Positions 43,440-54,888 are shown, numbered from the stretch's first letter. The stretch: 64,000 nt of DNA from Megalopta genalis (GCF_051020955.1 NC_135016.1:17280501-17344500); one strand, 5' to 3'. Numbers and translations are program-made. The notes: generated from the letters alone by a model not told the origin.

Positions 43440-43820
43440 ACAATTTTAATCGAATAACGGCTCGAATAAATTCTTCGAAGACAATAAAATTCGAATAACG
43501 TGTCGAACAAATTCTCTTCGAATCAAATTTTATTCGGATAATATATCGAACAAATTCTCTTCGAATAACGTCTCGAATAAATTCTTCAAATAAAATTTCA
43601 TTCGAATAATGTATCGAACAAATTCTCGAGTCAAATTTTATTCGACTAATATATCGAAGAGATTCCTCGAATAAAATTGCATTCGAATAATATATCGAAT
43701 AATATATCGAATAAATTCCTCGAATAAAATTGTATTCGAATAATATATCAAATAAATTCCTCGAATAAAATTGTATTCTAACAATACATCGAGCAAACTG
43801 CTCGAATAAAATTTGATTCC
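43440..43820. repeat. Degenerate tandem array of GAATAA-type units, about 50 bp
   Basis: About seven imperfect copies of a unit resembling TCGAATAAATTCCTCGAATA then AAATTGTATTCGAATAATAT. Lengths vary. A similar motif set is scattered over 15400-15850. Confidence 0.75.
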
Positions 43821-44502
43821 TTATTAGTTAATCTATTAAAATACAAATATTCTCGTATTTAATAAAAATCGCTAAAGCGCACGATCTCCTAAATCTCGTA
43901 AGAATTTGCGCATCGCGGAGACACGGGACGCTTCGTATAATTGCACCGGTTAATTAGAGAGCAAGCAATGGCATGAATAGTCGATCGGAATGTTCACCGT
44001 TCTCTAAACTATCGGGCCCCGGTGCTATAAATTGGCGCCGATGACAGCGACGTCCCGAGGAGAGGTACGTACCAGAATCTACCGTTTTAAGAGACTCAGG
44101 TGTAGCGGCAGGTGGTGAGCGGGTCTCGCTGATCGACGGAGAAAGGAAGACGTCGGCGGTTGGACATGGCGTCGATAGCAACCGTTAAGCCCCGCGATCG
44201 GGCTACGGGAAGTTAGATTAATGGCCGGCAAAGCGTTCGATATTTGTATCGTGCTCGGTATCGGCAGGCATCGTGACTTTCGAAGCAACTCGGCTCTTAT
44301 CCTCGACGGCTTTGTTCTCGGAGGACGATTAGCGCCCGGGCATGATCAAGGGGGAACGTCGACGAACCGTCGATCGATAAAGAACCGTCGCTGGAAGATT
44401 CATCGTTACGTTGGCAAGGTTGTCTAATATCGGACCGCTTTTTCAAACCGGTCATAATTAAACCATGGTTGTTTATGCGCGTGAAATATGCAAGAAAATA
44501 TG
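43821..44502. other. Unassigned spacer
   Basis: Mixed composition. Nothing recognised. Confidence 0.4.
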
Positions 44503-44504
44503 TA

Positions 44505-44931
44505 CAGTAATATCTTCCTAACTGACGTTCAGATTGTGCTGAGTGATTTTTTAACGTGCATCGTTTTCTAGGATTTCTTTCATAGAAGTACAGTAATGTC
44601 TCTCTAATTGACGCTCGGATTGTGCACAGAAATGGACAATTGGAATAACTGACGCTCAGATTGTGCACAAGACTGGACAATTCGGGAAGAGGAGATACGA
44701 TTATTCGAGCCTTGCAGCTCGTTTTTTTATAATTGCCGACAATTCGTAACTATATATAACTATGTATAGTTACATATAGTTATATATATAGTACATATCA
44801 TATATATATAGTACATATCATATATATAACTATATATAACTATATATATAAACGAACCGCAAGGCTCGAATAATCGTATCTCCTGTTCCCAAATTGTCCA
44901 CTTCTGTGGACAATCCGAACGCCAGTTAGGA
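44505..44931. mobile_element. Nested Pal-A pair with AT expansion
   Basis: An outer copy starts at 44505 (CAGTAATATCTTCCTAACTG, then ACGTTCAGATTGTG) and its matching right end appears at about 44931 (CCGAACGCCAGTTAGGAAG). Inside it, after TA at 44589-44590, a second end begins (CAGTAATGTCTCTCTAATTG). This inner copy carries a small repeat of its own end (AACTGACGCTCAGATTGTGC near 44646). The loop contains about 100 bp of TATATAACTA-type repeat (44750-44852). Confidence 0.72.
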
Positions 44932-45121
44932 AGTTAACTAATTTATGTTAATTAATATATTACAGTTATCATAATATATTAGATATAAGATATCATAGAG
45001 ATATATTAGAGATCATAAGATATATTAGATATCATAATATATCATAATTTCCAATCACGGTACAAGCATTTTTTCCTAACTTCGAAGAAACGAAAATGGT
45101 ATAAAACCGAATTGTTTATAT
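44932..45121. other. AT-rich spacer
   Basis: ATATTAGATATCATAA-type irregular repeats at about 44960-45045. Nothing else. Confidence 0.4.
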
Positions 45122-45343
45122 TGTTGCGAATCACTCCGTTTCTCTCGCGTCGCGGCATTTTATTTACAATAAAGAACATAAACTATAATATAACTCAATT
45201 CAATTATATTTTAGATCTTTCAATTGAAAGATGTGTGTGTGTGTGTGAAGATGAAATGTTGCTCGCTCGTCGGTCCGATCTCGACTTCTCGATTGTCTAT
45301 TGACCCCTATCTTCCATTATTTCTTAAGGAGTTGTTCGCAACA
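45122..45343 (+). mobile_element. LTR-like dispersed repeat, copy 1
   Basis: Begins TGTTGCGAATCACTCCG and ends GGAGTTGTTCGCAACA, so it has TG...CA ends and short inverted termini. It carries TTTTATTTACAATAAAG-like sequence and a (GT)n run at 45232-45247. An inverted homologue is at 54662-54888. Similarity extends about 25 bp past the CA end (GGGCAGTTT-ACATTACAGCGACTTGATT), so the true boundary is uncertain. No 4-6 bp target duplication was found. A solo LTR is my favoured reading. Confidence 0.5.
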
Positions 45344-45454
45344 GGGCAGTTTCACATTACAGCGACTTGATTTGAAGAAGTCGCCGTAACAATATTAATA
45401 ATTTCGATAAGTTCAGAATACGGGGTAACAGTATCATTAAATTCTTCTCATGTC

Positions 45455-45711
45455 TCAACCCTTTCCACTCGAATGGCGACTCCGAGGCGCCATTGAAACT
45501 CGTCACGTCACGTTTCGAAATAATTTTATCAATCAAATTCGTTCATATTTGAAAAACTGTCGACAGGAAACTGTCGTCGCATCTGTCACAATATTCAATT
45601 TCATGCGTATAAAATGCGTATGAAATTACGTTATATAAAATGTAAATACAGTGAATCACAAAAATCACATCAAATGTTGCGTTAATTTGGCTTCGAGCGC
45701 AAAGTGCTAAT
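45455..45711. mobile_element. TTAA-1 piggyBac-like MITE, copy 3, decayed target
   Basis: Ends CAACCCTTTCCACTCGAATG and, on the minus strand, TTAGCACTTTGCGCTCGAAG. Both TTAA sites have mutated (TCAA and CTAA). The interior matches copy 2 (ACGTTTCGAAATAATTTTAT). Confidence 0.68.
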
Positions 45712-47372
45712 AATCTTACACTTCAATTTCTGTCAGAAATCCGTAAAATCCTCGGCGCATTAACGAATAAAACTAACGCGAATCCACGAACGCGACCGAC
45801 GTACACTTTTAAGCATAAAAATCGACGGTGATCACGCAGCGTTCGCGGTAACTCGATTAAATTCATCCTCGAGGTCCATGGCGGTCCGGCCGGGCAAAGG
45901 ATTAATTAACTAACAAGCGGTCTATCTCTGCACACGCATATTAGGAGGCAATCGGAACTTGATATCGCCGGACACGACAATGTTCGGCCCGTTAGCCGAG
46001 TTAGTTGCAGCTAATTAGATTCTAAGCGCGGTGGTAGTCGAACGTACGTGATACCATTAATATCCGATATAATATTCGATACACGCGCGGCATTGATTGC
46101 GCCGAAGTGTAACAATAGTTTGCGGGAGGAGGGCTCGCGGGGAACGGCGTCACGGAGAGCACTGATATTCGGTCTCTTCGTAACAATGGTAAACGCGGCA
46201 ATGTTCTTCCGTCCACGTACACGGGCCGGCGGACGAGCGCGCGAGCGTAATACAGCGTCGCTTTACGAGCCGCAAATTATTAATAAACAAGTCGCCGCGA
46301 ATGTGCTTCGTTACGGCGTAGGAAGGATCGCGCCGCGTATCTGCGTTCAATTATCGGCGAGCAGAAATTGAATACCGCTCGTGCGAAACGGCCGTATGCG
46401 AGCCGCCGGCCGCGCTCCGCACGCGATCTCGTAAAATTCAGTTGTGCCTCCCCCTCCCGCCCCCTCCTCCGTGTAGCCACCGTAAGAGCTCGTTGAATTA
46501 TTCCCAGCCACCGCGGGAAGACAATATTCTGAATTATTTCGACGTTTCCTCGTAGGTTCGTGGATTTCCACGGATAGTTTTCGGCGTTTCCTGCCGGCGC
46601 GGCGGGGCGCGACGCGACGCGGCTGCTTAGAACGGAACAGTTTTCGAGAGAAGTACTGTTTTTACGAGCGCGACGACTCGCGCGCACTCTCGAGATACGG
46701 AATTTTTTATGGGCCTGTACGTTACCGCGTGTTTCTCTTTTTCTTTCTTTCCTTTTTTCTTTCGAAATAATAGCGAGACGCCGGACCCATTAGGCGCCGT
46801 CACGAATCCCTAAACGAATCTTTATCGCGTCGCGATGCTGCGTCCGGAATTACGAACCGCTTCTATGCAGATAGGCTGTGCATTACCTTTTTATATCTAC
46901 TTTTAAGAGCACTCCGGTCATATCGGTCTTCCAGCTCTCCTCAATCGCGTGGACGTTATTCCGTTTGATACTCGGAAACGCTCCGCGGATACGCTTTTCT
47001 TAGTACGTCGATTCCTCGGGACAAGCGGCTACTTTGGCAATTTATAGCGTAGATTTTTAAATACACTGCTTCCTCGGTTTTCTTTCCTCGGATGGACATC
47101 GTTTCGACGCTCGAGAGGAAAGTCCGACGAAATTTTTCTATGTAAATCGACCTTGCTAAATGCTCATTCAAGCGGTCGAACCGTTCGGCTCTTCCTTTAT
47201 TGTTCGAGCTTAACCCCTTGATATTCCATTTTCCTCGCGGTTACTGCGATTCGAAATCATTTTCGATTGCAATCGTTTCTTAGAAGCGAAAGAAAATTGT
47301 TGCTTGTCGTGCGTCTAAATTTAATCGAATGCTTAAACATTGACGACGAGTGATTAGCATTTTATTCCATTT
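45712..47372. other. Spacer with CpG-rich core, no gene recognised
   Basis: CpG-rich at about 46100-46690, with frames on both strands lacking a domain; pyrimidine-rich at 46735-46765. Nothing assigned. Confidence 0.4.
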
Positions 47373-47571
47373 TTAACCCTTAGCGCTCCGAAGTTTTTAG
47401 CATACGTTATCGTCGGCGTTAGCAATTGTTGTTTGTAGTTGAAACGTGCCGAGTCTGTACCGTTACGATTAAACCATTTTCTGACCTTTTCTATGGTCAG
47501 CAACATGGAGAAAAATAAATATTACGACGAGAATTTAGAGCCGAACTCGTCGAAGTACGGCAAGGGGTTAA
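47373..47571. mobile_element. Possible TTAA element (TTAACCCTTAGC type)
   Basis: TTAACCCTTAGCGCTCCGAA at the left and CAAGGGGTTAA at the right bracket 199 bp, but only about 8 terminal bases agree. TTAACCCTTAGCACTCCGAA also occurs at 53043 without a partner, which shows the left end is a repeated sequence. Confidence 0.42.
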
Positions 47572-49028
47572 TTCCTTCCGACCGGAAAATGTGACTTATC
47601 CTATAATTGTCGAAAGGAAAGTCGCCGCATCGATTGCGCCGCGTAACGCAGAAACGATCGTTTATCTAAATAATCGCTTCCACGATTAATCGATAGACGC
47701 GATCGAGCGTTTGAAAGTTCGCATCGAAAGAGGAATGAATTTTTCTATCGCACGCCGCGCGTCCGTCATTTTCTCCGGCCAGATTCCTTTGCCACTGCTC
47801 AACGACTGCGATCGGATATTTAAAAACGGATCGTTTTTGTAAATCGCGCTCCTCGATTTCCTCCAGTTGAATAAATATCGTTTCCAGTCGACGTGTCCCG
47901 GAATCTCAATTACGTTAATCGCGGCGTACTGCTGGAATCGCCGCCGCTTTTACCAGGTACTCGTTGCAATTAACCGTTACCGTGTAATTAACTCTACCTG
48001 CCAATCGTACACCGACATGTCAGAAGCATTAGCCCAATGGCTCAGCCTTAATTCGACAATCCGGTCGACGAAAGCGGCGCGCGTAACGTCGACAAATCGA
48101 TTCTTTCCTGGTAATCGATCGGCAGCCGCGCGCGGCTCGATTCAACGAAATCGTTGACGCGCCACGGACGCGCTAGCTCGCGCGCGCTTTGGTCCTTACT
48201 TCCATTTAGCTGAGTTTACATTTTTGTTAATGACCGTGTCGTAAAGAGAATGCCCGGGCCCTCGCGAGCCAACAACGAAGGAACGGAGGCGTCGCGAGTC
48301 GTTAAGCGGCCCGATAAATTTCTCCTGATTTATGAAACGATTTTACGATCCGATAATAATGAAGCACCGGCCCGCCGATCGATTTGCTTCTTTATTATTC
48401 CGGGAACGGACAACGGGCGAGCATGATTGCTCCTTTCGTCGGAGAAGGAGGAGGGGAGGAGAGGAGATAAAACCGTTTATTGCGCAATTAACAAATCTTC
48501 GATCGGTGGAAATAAGAAGAGGAAGTCGGAAGAAAGAGTCGCCGGAGGATCGAGCGACGCCAACGAAAATTTATCGATCCTCGATCTTCCGATCCTCCCG
48601 GCCATTCTCTCGGCACCCTTGCCAGCTTTAGAGATAACATCTCTAAACGTTAGGCTCGTTCTCTTCGCTCTATCGTTGGATCATGCTCTCGTCGCCGGGC
48701 ATTAATCTTTACGGACCTGCGCCGCCTGCGAATCTATGAAATAATAAACTAATTGCAACACGACGTTAAGCGAGCAGCCGCTACGTTTGCGTTTTCAAAC
48801 GTAAATATACTAGGCTGCGCGCGGACAATATTGGTCAATTATGCGATCGGTAATCGATACACCGCAATATATATATATATATATAGGTTTAGTGCCGCAT
48901 ACTAGACAATAGACAGACCGTCTCGTCAGAAGCGGTACAACTAATTATCTTACTGTTAGTTGAAATTGACGATTAAATCAAATCGCTAGGAGCTTTAACC
49001 GTTTGGCAGGGTGAACGCGTGGAAGACA
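47572..49028. other. Spacer, partly CpG-rich, no gene recognised
   Basis: CpG-rich at about 48080-48700. A (TA)n run lies at about 48868-48887. Nothing assigned. Confidence 0.4.
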
Positions 49029-49030
49029 CG

Positions 49031-49690
49031 CGAATCTGGAGTTTTACGGTATTTTCAAGGTCATTCGAAGGTCGCTGGCGTTTCAAAGTCGGAGGCCGAA
49101 AGTCGAAACGATTGGTTTCCCATCTTTTTTCTCTCGCGATACCTGATACTATAGAAATGTTTTTGTCAGAAATTTTTATATGGACTTAGATTATAGTAAA
49201 CATCTTGTTATTGTCATAAAACAATATACAGTAATGTCTTCCTAATTGACACGAATCTGGAGTTTTACGGTATTTTCAAGGTTATTCGAAGGTTGCTGAC
49301 GTTTCAAAGTCGGAGGCCGAAAGTCGAAACGACTGGTTTCCCATCTTTTTTCTCTCGCGATACCTGATACTATAGAAATGTTTTTGTCAGAAATTTTTAT
49401 ATGGACTTAGATTATAGTAAACATCTTGTTATTGTCATAAAACAATATACAGTAATGTCTTCCTAATTGACACGAATCTGGAGTTTTACGGTATTTTCAA
49501 GGTTATTCGAAGGTTGCTGACGTTTCAAAGTCGGAGGCCGAAAGTCGAAACGACTGGTTTCCGATCTTTTTTCTCTCGCGATTCCTGATACTATAAAAAT
49601 GTTTTTGTCAGAAATTTTTATATGGACTTATATTATAATAAACACCGTAGGAAGTTTAAATATATTCTATCTTGTTATTGTTATAAAACA
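49031..49690. repeat. 221-bp tandem triplication containing a Pal-A end
   Basis: CGAATCTGGAGTTTTACGGT starts at 49031, 49252 and 49473, exactly 221 bp apart. Copies 2 and 3 are more alike than either is to copy 1. Each of the first two units ends with ACAGTAATGTCTTCCTAATT, a Pal-A terminus cut after 24 bp. The third copy has about 30 extra bp (ACCGTAGGAAGTTTAAATAT) and runs into a longer Pal-A piece. Confidence 0.93.
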
Positions 49691-49695
49691 ATATA

Positions 49696-49814
49696 CAGTA
49701 ACGTCTCCCTAATCGACGCTCAGATTGTGCAGAAAAATGGACAATTTGGGAAGAGGAGATGCGATTATTCTCGATCTTTGCGGTTCATTTTTACAGTCAC
49801 GAATTGTCAAGATT
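49696..49814. mobile_element. Pal-A, left half
   Basis: Left end CAGTAACGTCTCCCTAATCG after TA, then ACGCTCAGATTGTGCAGAAA, through GGGAAGAGGAGATGCGATTA to the loop region CAGTCACGAATTGTCAA. The right arm is missing. It closes the triplication. Confidence 0.8.
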
Positions 49815-50327
49815 CGTTGAAACGGTCTTCACACTTTCCGTCAACACACGCGTGTCAACTTTCTGACTCGTTCGTTTAATGTTCTCGTTCGGAATGCGGA
49901 CTTGCGACTATCGCACGGTCGCCTAAACACTAAACGCGCCAAGAAACCTGAAAGCGTCTGTGTCTCGCCTTCTAAAAATGATAGGATCGAGTTTGTTTAA
50001 ACGTCTCGTCATTTTTATAACAGCGAATAGGAAGGATTATATATTGAACGATTTCCAATGGAAGCGGGCTAGTTTCAATAATTATCGAAAAAAAGAAACA
50101 CGAGACCGATCGTTCGACGCGACGATCTTTTACGAGAGTATTTTTTTAGAAAACGCGACGACGGTTCGAATCACCGCGCGTTTTATCAGCCCGTCCAACG
50201 ATACGAACGACACCAGTGCGCGAAAATAACGTACAAAGTGTCAACGACAAACCCTGCTCGGAACACTTGGGACACTCGCGATAGGTGTAGCTGTCCGGCG
50301 CGTAAAGTTTCATCGCCACTCGTTAAG
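49815..50327. other. Unassigned spacer
   Basis: TAAACACTAAACGCGCCAAG near 49924 resembles a lone TTAA-2 end. Otherwise nothing. Confidence 0.4.
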
Positions 50328-50714
50328 GCGCCTCGTTACGTAGTCCTGGCGGACGGCTATTATTCGATTCCAATTAGCGGCAAGTTTGTTGCGATCGGAC
50401 CACTTGCCGGGGCCTGTTGAGGAACGAGAACGGGATTGGATGCGTTTAGACTCGGTTCCAGGGCTTTCGATGGGCGATTACCGTTCGCGAAAGTGCATGC
50501 TGGAAATGTCCGTGAAATAGTAGAGTTCGGCGTGCCGGTATCCAATATAAATTCCATTGCTCCAGAAGCTGCCGGCATATTGGACCTATTAGTTTTCCCT
50601 CTATGGTACGTTCTGAGATGCGTGGAGAGGGTTCTTGATGAATGTAATAGGGCTTTGGTTGCCATGGTGCTTGCGAAGAGACGCGATTATCTGGAGGTAT
50701 TCAGCCGACGTTGA
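50328..50714 (+). pseudogene. Coding-like frame broken by one TGA, product unknown
   Basis: One plus frame reads through about 128 codons with a single stop, TGA at 50418-50420, and ends at TGA 50712-50714. Upstream of the break: VVLADGYYSIPISGKFVAIG; downstream: REIVEFGVPVSNINSIAPEA, then a hydrophobic ILDLLVFPLWYVL and a charged tail. Codons in this frame begin with a purine clearly more often than not, on both sides of the TGA, as in real coding DNA. The overlapping minus frame (50360-50665) is Ser/Pro/Thr/Ala-rich, which is what the antisense of such a frame gives. I do not recognise the protein. It may be a decayed gene or exon; an intact antisense gene is less likely but possible. Confidence 0.3.
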
Positions 50715-51581
50715 ACCAGTTCGTCGCTGTGACGCGGCGTTTCTGTAACCCGTCGGATCCGCGGCTCCGTCAATTTACGTATCGCAAATGTCGAGCATCT
50801 CCGATAAATAGAAATGTCTCGTTCCTATTAATGTATAGTTATATAATAATTGTATAATGTTTCGTACCTTTCGAGGCCTATCGAACGAGACCAAAGAATT
50901 TGTCGTCGGTCGCTCGCTTTTACCCTTCGAAAAGATTCAGTTCGAGGGCAGTAAAATAGTAACCTCGCTCTTTAACATTTCGACTGTTATGCCATTCGTA
51001 CGCGGATAGCGGAATTATACGTTCAGATGTGAAAATTAATTTGCACAATTGGAATCGTATCATGATCTTTCTAATTTCATCAGGATCCGCGAAACGTGAG
51101 AACGTTGTCGTACAACTTTGCAATTTTAATTTAACGTAGGCGACAAAATTATTTAAGAACTTTCATTTGTACAAATTCATTTGCACGCTAATCTATTATA
51201 ATCTTTTAATTTTACTAAGATTCGCAAGAGGTAAGAACGATCAAAAAATTAATTAACGTCGTACAACTTTGCTTCGCGATTTCGATCGAATCGAATAAAA
51301 GCTACCTTAACTTTATGAAATTTTTGAAGTTTTTGGCGCGGTCGTCGATGCGTCGCTCGAATAAAATACCTTAATTTCGTGGAATTTCTGAGACGGCTAA
51401 ATCAATGCTCATCAAAGTACATGTTTTACATAATTTTTACTTGTTTAAGAAATTAATACCTAGTTTTTTTTATAGAAGATCCGAAATAAATGTGTTTCGT
51501 TATCACAAAGTCTTTTATTTAATTTATGCATCCTGTGCTTCTATAGTGCACGAATATGCATACAGTATGTTATCTATAGCG
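50715..51581. other. Unassigned AT-rich spacer
   Basis: Two loosely similar segments (near 51040-51125 and 51200-51275, both with GATCCGCGAAACGTGAGAAC-like or GATTCGCAAGAGGTAAGAAC sequence) suggest an old local duplication. Nothing coding. Confidence 0.45.
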
Positions 51582-52115
51582 CATAGACAATATCTGCTAT
51601 TATACAATAGTCATTAATAGTCGCGATAATTTCTGGGACGGTCGCAGCCGTTCCAAGATCAACGATCCTGCATAGACAATATCTGCTATTATACAATAGT
51701 CATTAATAGTCGCGATAATTTCTGAGACGGTCGCAGCCGTTCCAAGATCAACGATCCTGCATAGACAATATCTGCTATTATACAATAGTCATTAATAGTC
51801 GCGATAATTTATGGGACGATCGCAGCCGTTCCAAGATCAACGATCCTGTATAGACAATATCTGCTATTATACAATAGTCATTAATAGTCGCGATAATTTC
51901 TGGGACGATCGCAGCCGTTCCAAGATCAACGATCCTGCATAGACAATATCTGCTATTATACAATAGTCATTAATAGTCGCGATAATTTATGGGACGATCG
52001 CAGCCGTTCCAAGATCAACGATCCTGCATAGACAATATCTGCTATTATACAATAGTCATTAATAGTCGCGATAATTTCTAAGACGATCGCAGTCGTTCGA
52101 ACAATCCTCTCTGCC
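51582..52115. repeat. 89-bp tandem array, six copies
   Basis: CATAGACAATATCTGCTATT starts at 51582, 51671, 51760, 51849, 51938 and 52027, each exactly 89 bp apart. Copies differ at few sites (TCTGGGACGG, TCTGAGACGG, TATGGGACGA). The variant order alternates, with ATTTCTGGGAC and ATTTATGGGAC units taking turns in copies 3-5. The sixth copy decays after TCGCAGTCGTTCG. The array is young and homogenised. Confidence 0.96.
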
Positions 52116-52234
52116 ACGATCCGCCGATTCCTCAATTTTACGGGGCAGCTACATATCCTCGAGAAATTTCATGTTTAGACCGGCATAAAGTTCGTCGAAC
52201 GCGTTGTATCGCTCGCGGACGAGTCCCCGTACAC

Positions 52235-52441
52235 CAGGGGTGTCAAATTCGCGGCCCGAGATGAACATTTTTGATGTCAAGTATCAGGACGTAAACAATA
52301 ATTTAACTTTATACATGTTTATTACAATGTACTAGTCAAAATAAAAATATTTCTTTCTATGAACATTGATTTTTTTTTTGCGGCCCACCTAAAGTTAAGC
52401 ATCGTTTATTTGGCCCAAGTTAGCTTTCGAGTTTGACACTC
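52235..52441. mobile_element. hAT-like MITE
   Basis: The left end CAGGGGTGTCAAATTCGCGG followed by CCCGAGATGAA, and the right end GAGTTTGACACTC, form inverted termini. CAGGGGTGTCAAAC(T)... is a well-known hAT (Charlie-type) terminus. GCGGCCC near the left and GCGGCCCACCT plus TGGCCCAA near the right are also typical of these elements. The last bases of the right end have decayed, so no 8-bp target duplication can be confirmed. It is non-coding. Confidence 0.75.
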
Positions 52442-53448
52442 GCTTTCAGGCCCGGCATCCTCCGCCGCAAGACCGTGGCCCCGTCTTTACGGCCTTAAGG
52501 ATATAACGTACCTCCGCTTTCAGCATCTTTAGATGACGTTAAATGGTTCAGCGACGGTTTATTTATACCGGGGGGACACACCGCAGCCGGGCGCCACGCG
52601 GCCTATAAATTTCGCGACGCCGACCCAGAGACCCAGAACAGGAGACGGTCTTTAAGATCACCCGGTTTATGAGCGAGTCGGGACGCGTACGCAGCCGAGG
52701 GCAGGCTCTGAATCCGCGAGTCACGTTTGCCGATAAGCGGATGAAAAACCGAGATAAACCGGCGAAGTGCGAGCACGATTCGCGGCCGAGATCATCTCCG
52801 CCCCGCTATTTATTAGGCGGACGGACGTGGGACGACTGATAGGCCCCGCATCCGGCTGACTGGGCTGACTTGTATTTTCAACATTTATGAATTGCTGTGG
52901 GCCAGCAGGCTCGGCTGGGATCTATCGCTACTGTCTACACAGGCTGCCGGGTGTAATCGCCGGCTTGTCGATCTTGTCGAATGCAACGAGAACGATGCGA
53001 ACGACTCGAAGATTTCGACATTTTTGAACGCTCGTTCGCTTTTAACCCTTAGCACTCCGAACCATTCTGGACGTTGGCTACCAGCTACTCGGCGCCACTT
53101 TTCGGCAGAAAAGGGCATTTACAGACCCTCGTATTATTTAGTATGCTTTTGGAACTGACTAACATATTATAATGATATTGGACTTGTATGAATTTGGCTG
53201 AAACCGAGAAATTTGCAAAGAAATCAATATTTTATTTTTTATAATTTTGTTATCGTTTGTTTTGTAATTTTGTTTCGTTGTTGTAATCGCTATCTATGCG
53301 AACTCTTTCTCTCGTCGCCTTGTTGCTTGGACGATATCGCTATCGCTGCTATCGAAACGATAGACTAACTGTAGAAGAAAACCTTCTACATATCTGTAGT
53401 AACATTTCCGTGTAACATTTCTAACATATCTGTATAAACGTCTATCTA
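52442..53448. other. Unassigned spacer
   Basis: CpG-rich at about 52550-52850. TTAACCCTTAGCACTCCGAA at 53043 is a lone TTAA-type end. Nothing coding recognised. Confidence 0.4.
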
Positions 53449-53669
53449 GAGCTCATCTTGGCATAAGTCACTTTACCGTAATGAAAAGTGGTGATTTTTT
53501 AATGTTTATACGAAATTATGAGAAAAATATCAGTATCCTGAGATAACAAATACAAGTAAATCTTCTCGAAAGTTAGCATCCATATTTTTAAACGTGTTCA
53601 AACGCGAACCCTTAAATATATCGACTTCAAAACAAAGTGACTTGTGCCACTTTCAAAATAAACGGCTCA
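53449..53669. mobile_element. Pal-D relative, longer form
   Basis: The right end GTGCCACTTTCAAAATAAAC then GGCTCA is intact. The left end is shortened (GAGCTCATCTTGGCATAAGTCACTTT), keeping only GGCATAAGTCACTTT. 221 bp, AT-rich inside, non-coding. Confidence 0.68.
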
Positions 53670-54535
53670 AATAGAAAATTCTATAAATTCTGCCAACTAA
53701 CGTAGTTTCCAGTGGACGACATCTCGCTGGTTAAGGCCGAATAAAATAATTCCTCAGAAAGAGTTCCAACGATAAATAATTACCGAAGCTTCGCAGTCGA
53801 TTAAAAAAAATCGTAATACATACTAGCAGAAGATGGAAATCGATCGGACCATTGTGGAAAAATCGCAGTTTACCTTCGTCCGATAATGTTTGACCGGCGC
53901 GCAATCATCGTCGAGCGTCAACAGTCCTCGTCCGAGCGAACCGAATCCGCTCCGAACGCCGGTCGCGGAAATAGGAAATGTATTGTTTTCTACGATTAAC
54001 AGAATCTCGAGGAAGCGCGCGGGATTTTACGGACCGTAGAACTCGCTGAATCGTAAGAGGTGGACAAACAATGACTGCGTTCTACTTTCGTCGTGTCAAC
54101 GCGGGAACGGACCGCCGCGCCGTCTATCTATATAGACCGTTGTCACACAAGACAAAGGCTGGACAAACAGCTGAAAGGAATTGCAAGAAGCGCGGCCGAG
54201 AGGGAGGGAACTCGATTGCAGGCTCGCTACGCTTTCGACACTTCTGACGGTAAACAATTCGACGCGAATTTCGGACGCGGGAGATTAGACAGAAACGAGG
54301 GAGCATTCTCGATGGGCTGCAGACAGCGCATCCTCAAGCTCTGCATTTAGTCCACGTTTTATCGTCGACGCGGACGAGATTATTCATAAAACGCGAGCGC
54401 ACTGCAGACAGCAGAATCGTTCGAATCGATGAACGAACGCCGAAATTTCAATCGCGACTTTCTGCGATCGATTTGTGTTTTTTCAGCCCAATTTCTCGAT
54501 TTTCTCGAAAATTTTAGAAAATCGTTCTAGGAGCG
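53670..54535. other. Unassigned spacer
   Basis: Nothing recognised. Confidence 0.4.
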
Positions 54536-54537
54536 TT

Positions 54538-54661
54538 ATAATATAATATGATATAATAATATAATATATTATATTATAATATATATATTATAATAATAAT
54601 AATATTTATTAATATATTAATTAATATATTATAATATTAATATATTTATTATATATATAAA
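54538..54661. repeat. AT simple-sequence tract
   Basis: AATATA and TTAATA irregular repeats that directly precede the LTR-like repeat. Confidence 0.85.
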
Positions 54662-54888
54662 ATCAAGTCGCTGTAATGTTAAACTGCCCTGTTGCGAACA
54701 ACTCCTTAGGAAATAATGGAAGATAGGGGTTGTCGAAAGTCGAGATCGAACCGTCGAACGATTACAAATTACAAATTCAAAGATCTGTAATATAATTGAA
54801 TTTTGTTGCGTTATATTCTATATTAATTGTAAATAAAATTCCACGACGCGAGAAAAACAGAAAGGCTCGCAACAATATACATATTATA
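54662..54888 (-). mobile_element. LTR-like dispersed repeat, copy 2 (inverted)
   Basis: Read on the minus strand it matches 45122-45370: TGTTGCGAGCCTTTCTG, CTCGCGTCGTGGAATTTTAT, CCCCTATCTTCCATTATTTC, AAGGAGTTGTTCGCAACAGG, then GCAGTTTAACATTACAGCGA. The termini are the same TG...CA type. Confidence 0.5.

Noticed and set aside
50360..50665. Minus frame containing LDTGT, similar to a retropepsin DTG motif
   Set aside because: The Ser/Pro/Thr/Ala-rich composition is what the antisense of the opposite coding-like frame would give, and no other retroviral-type protease features follow.
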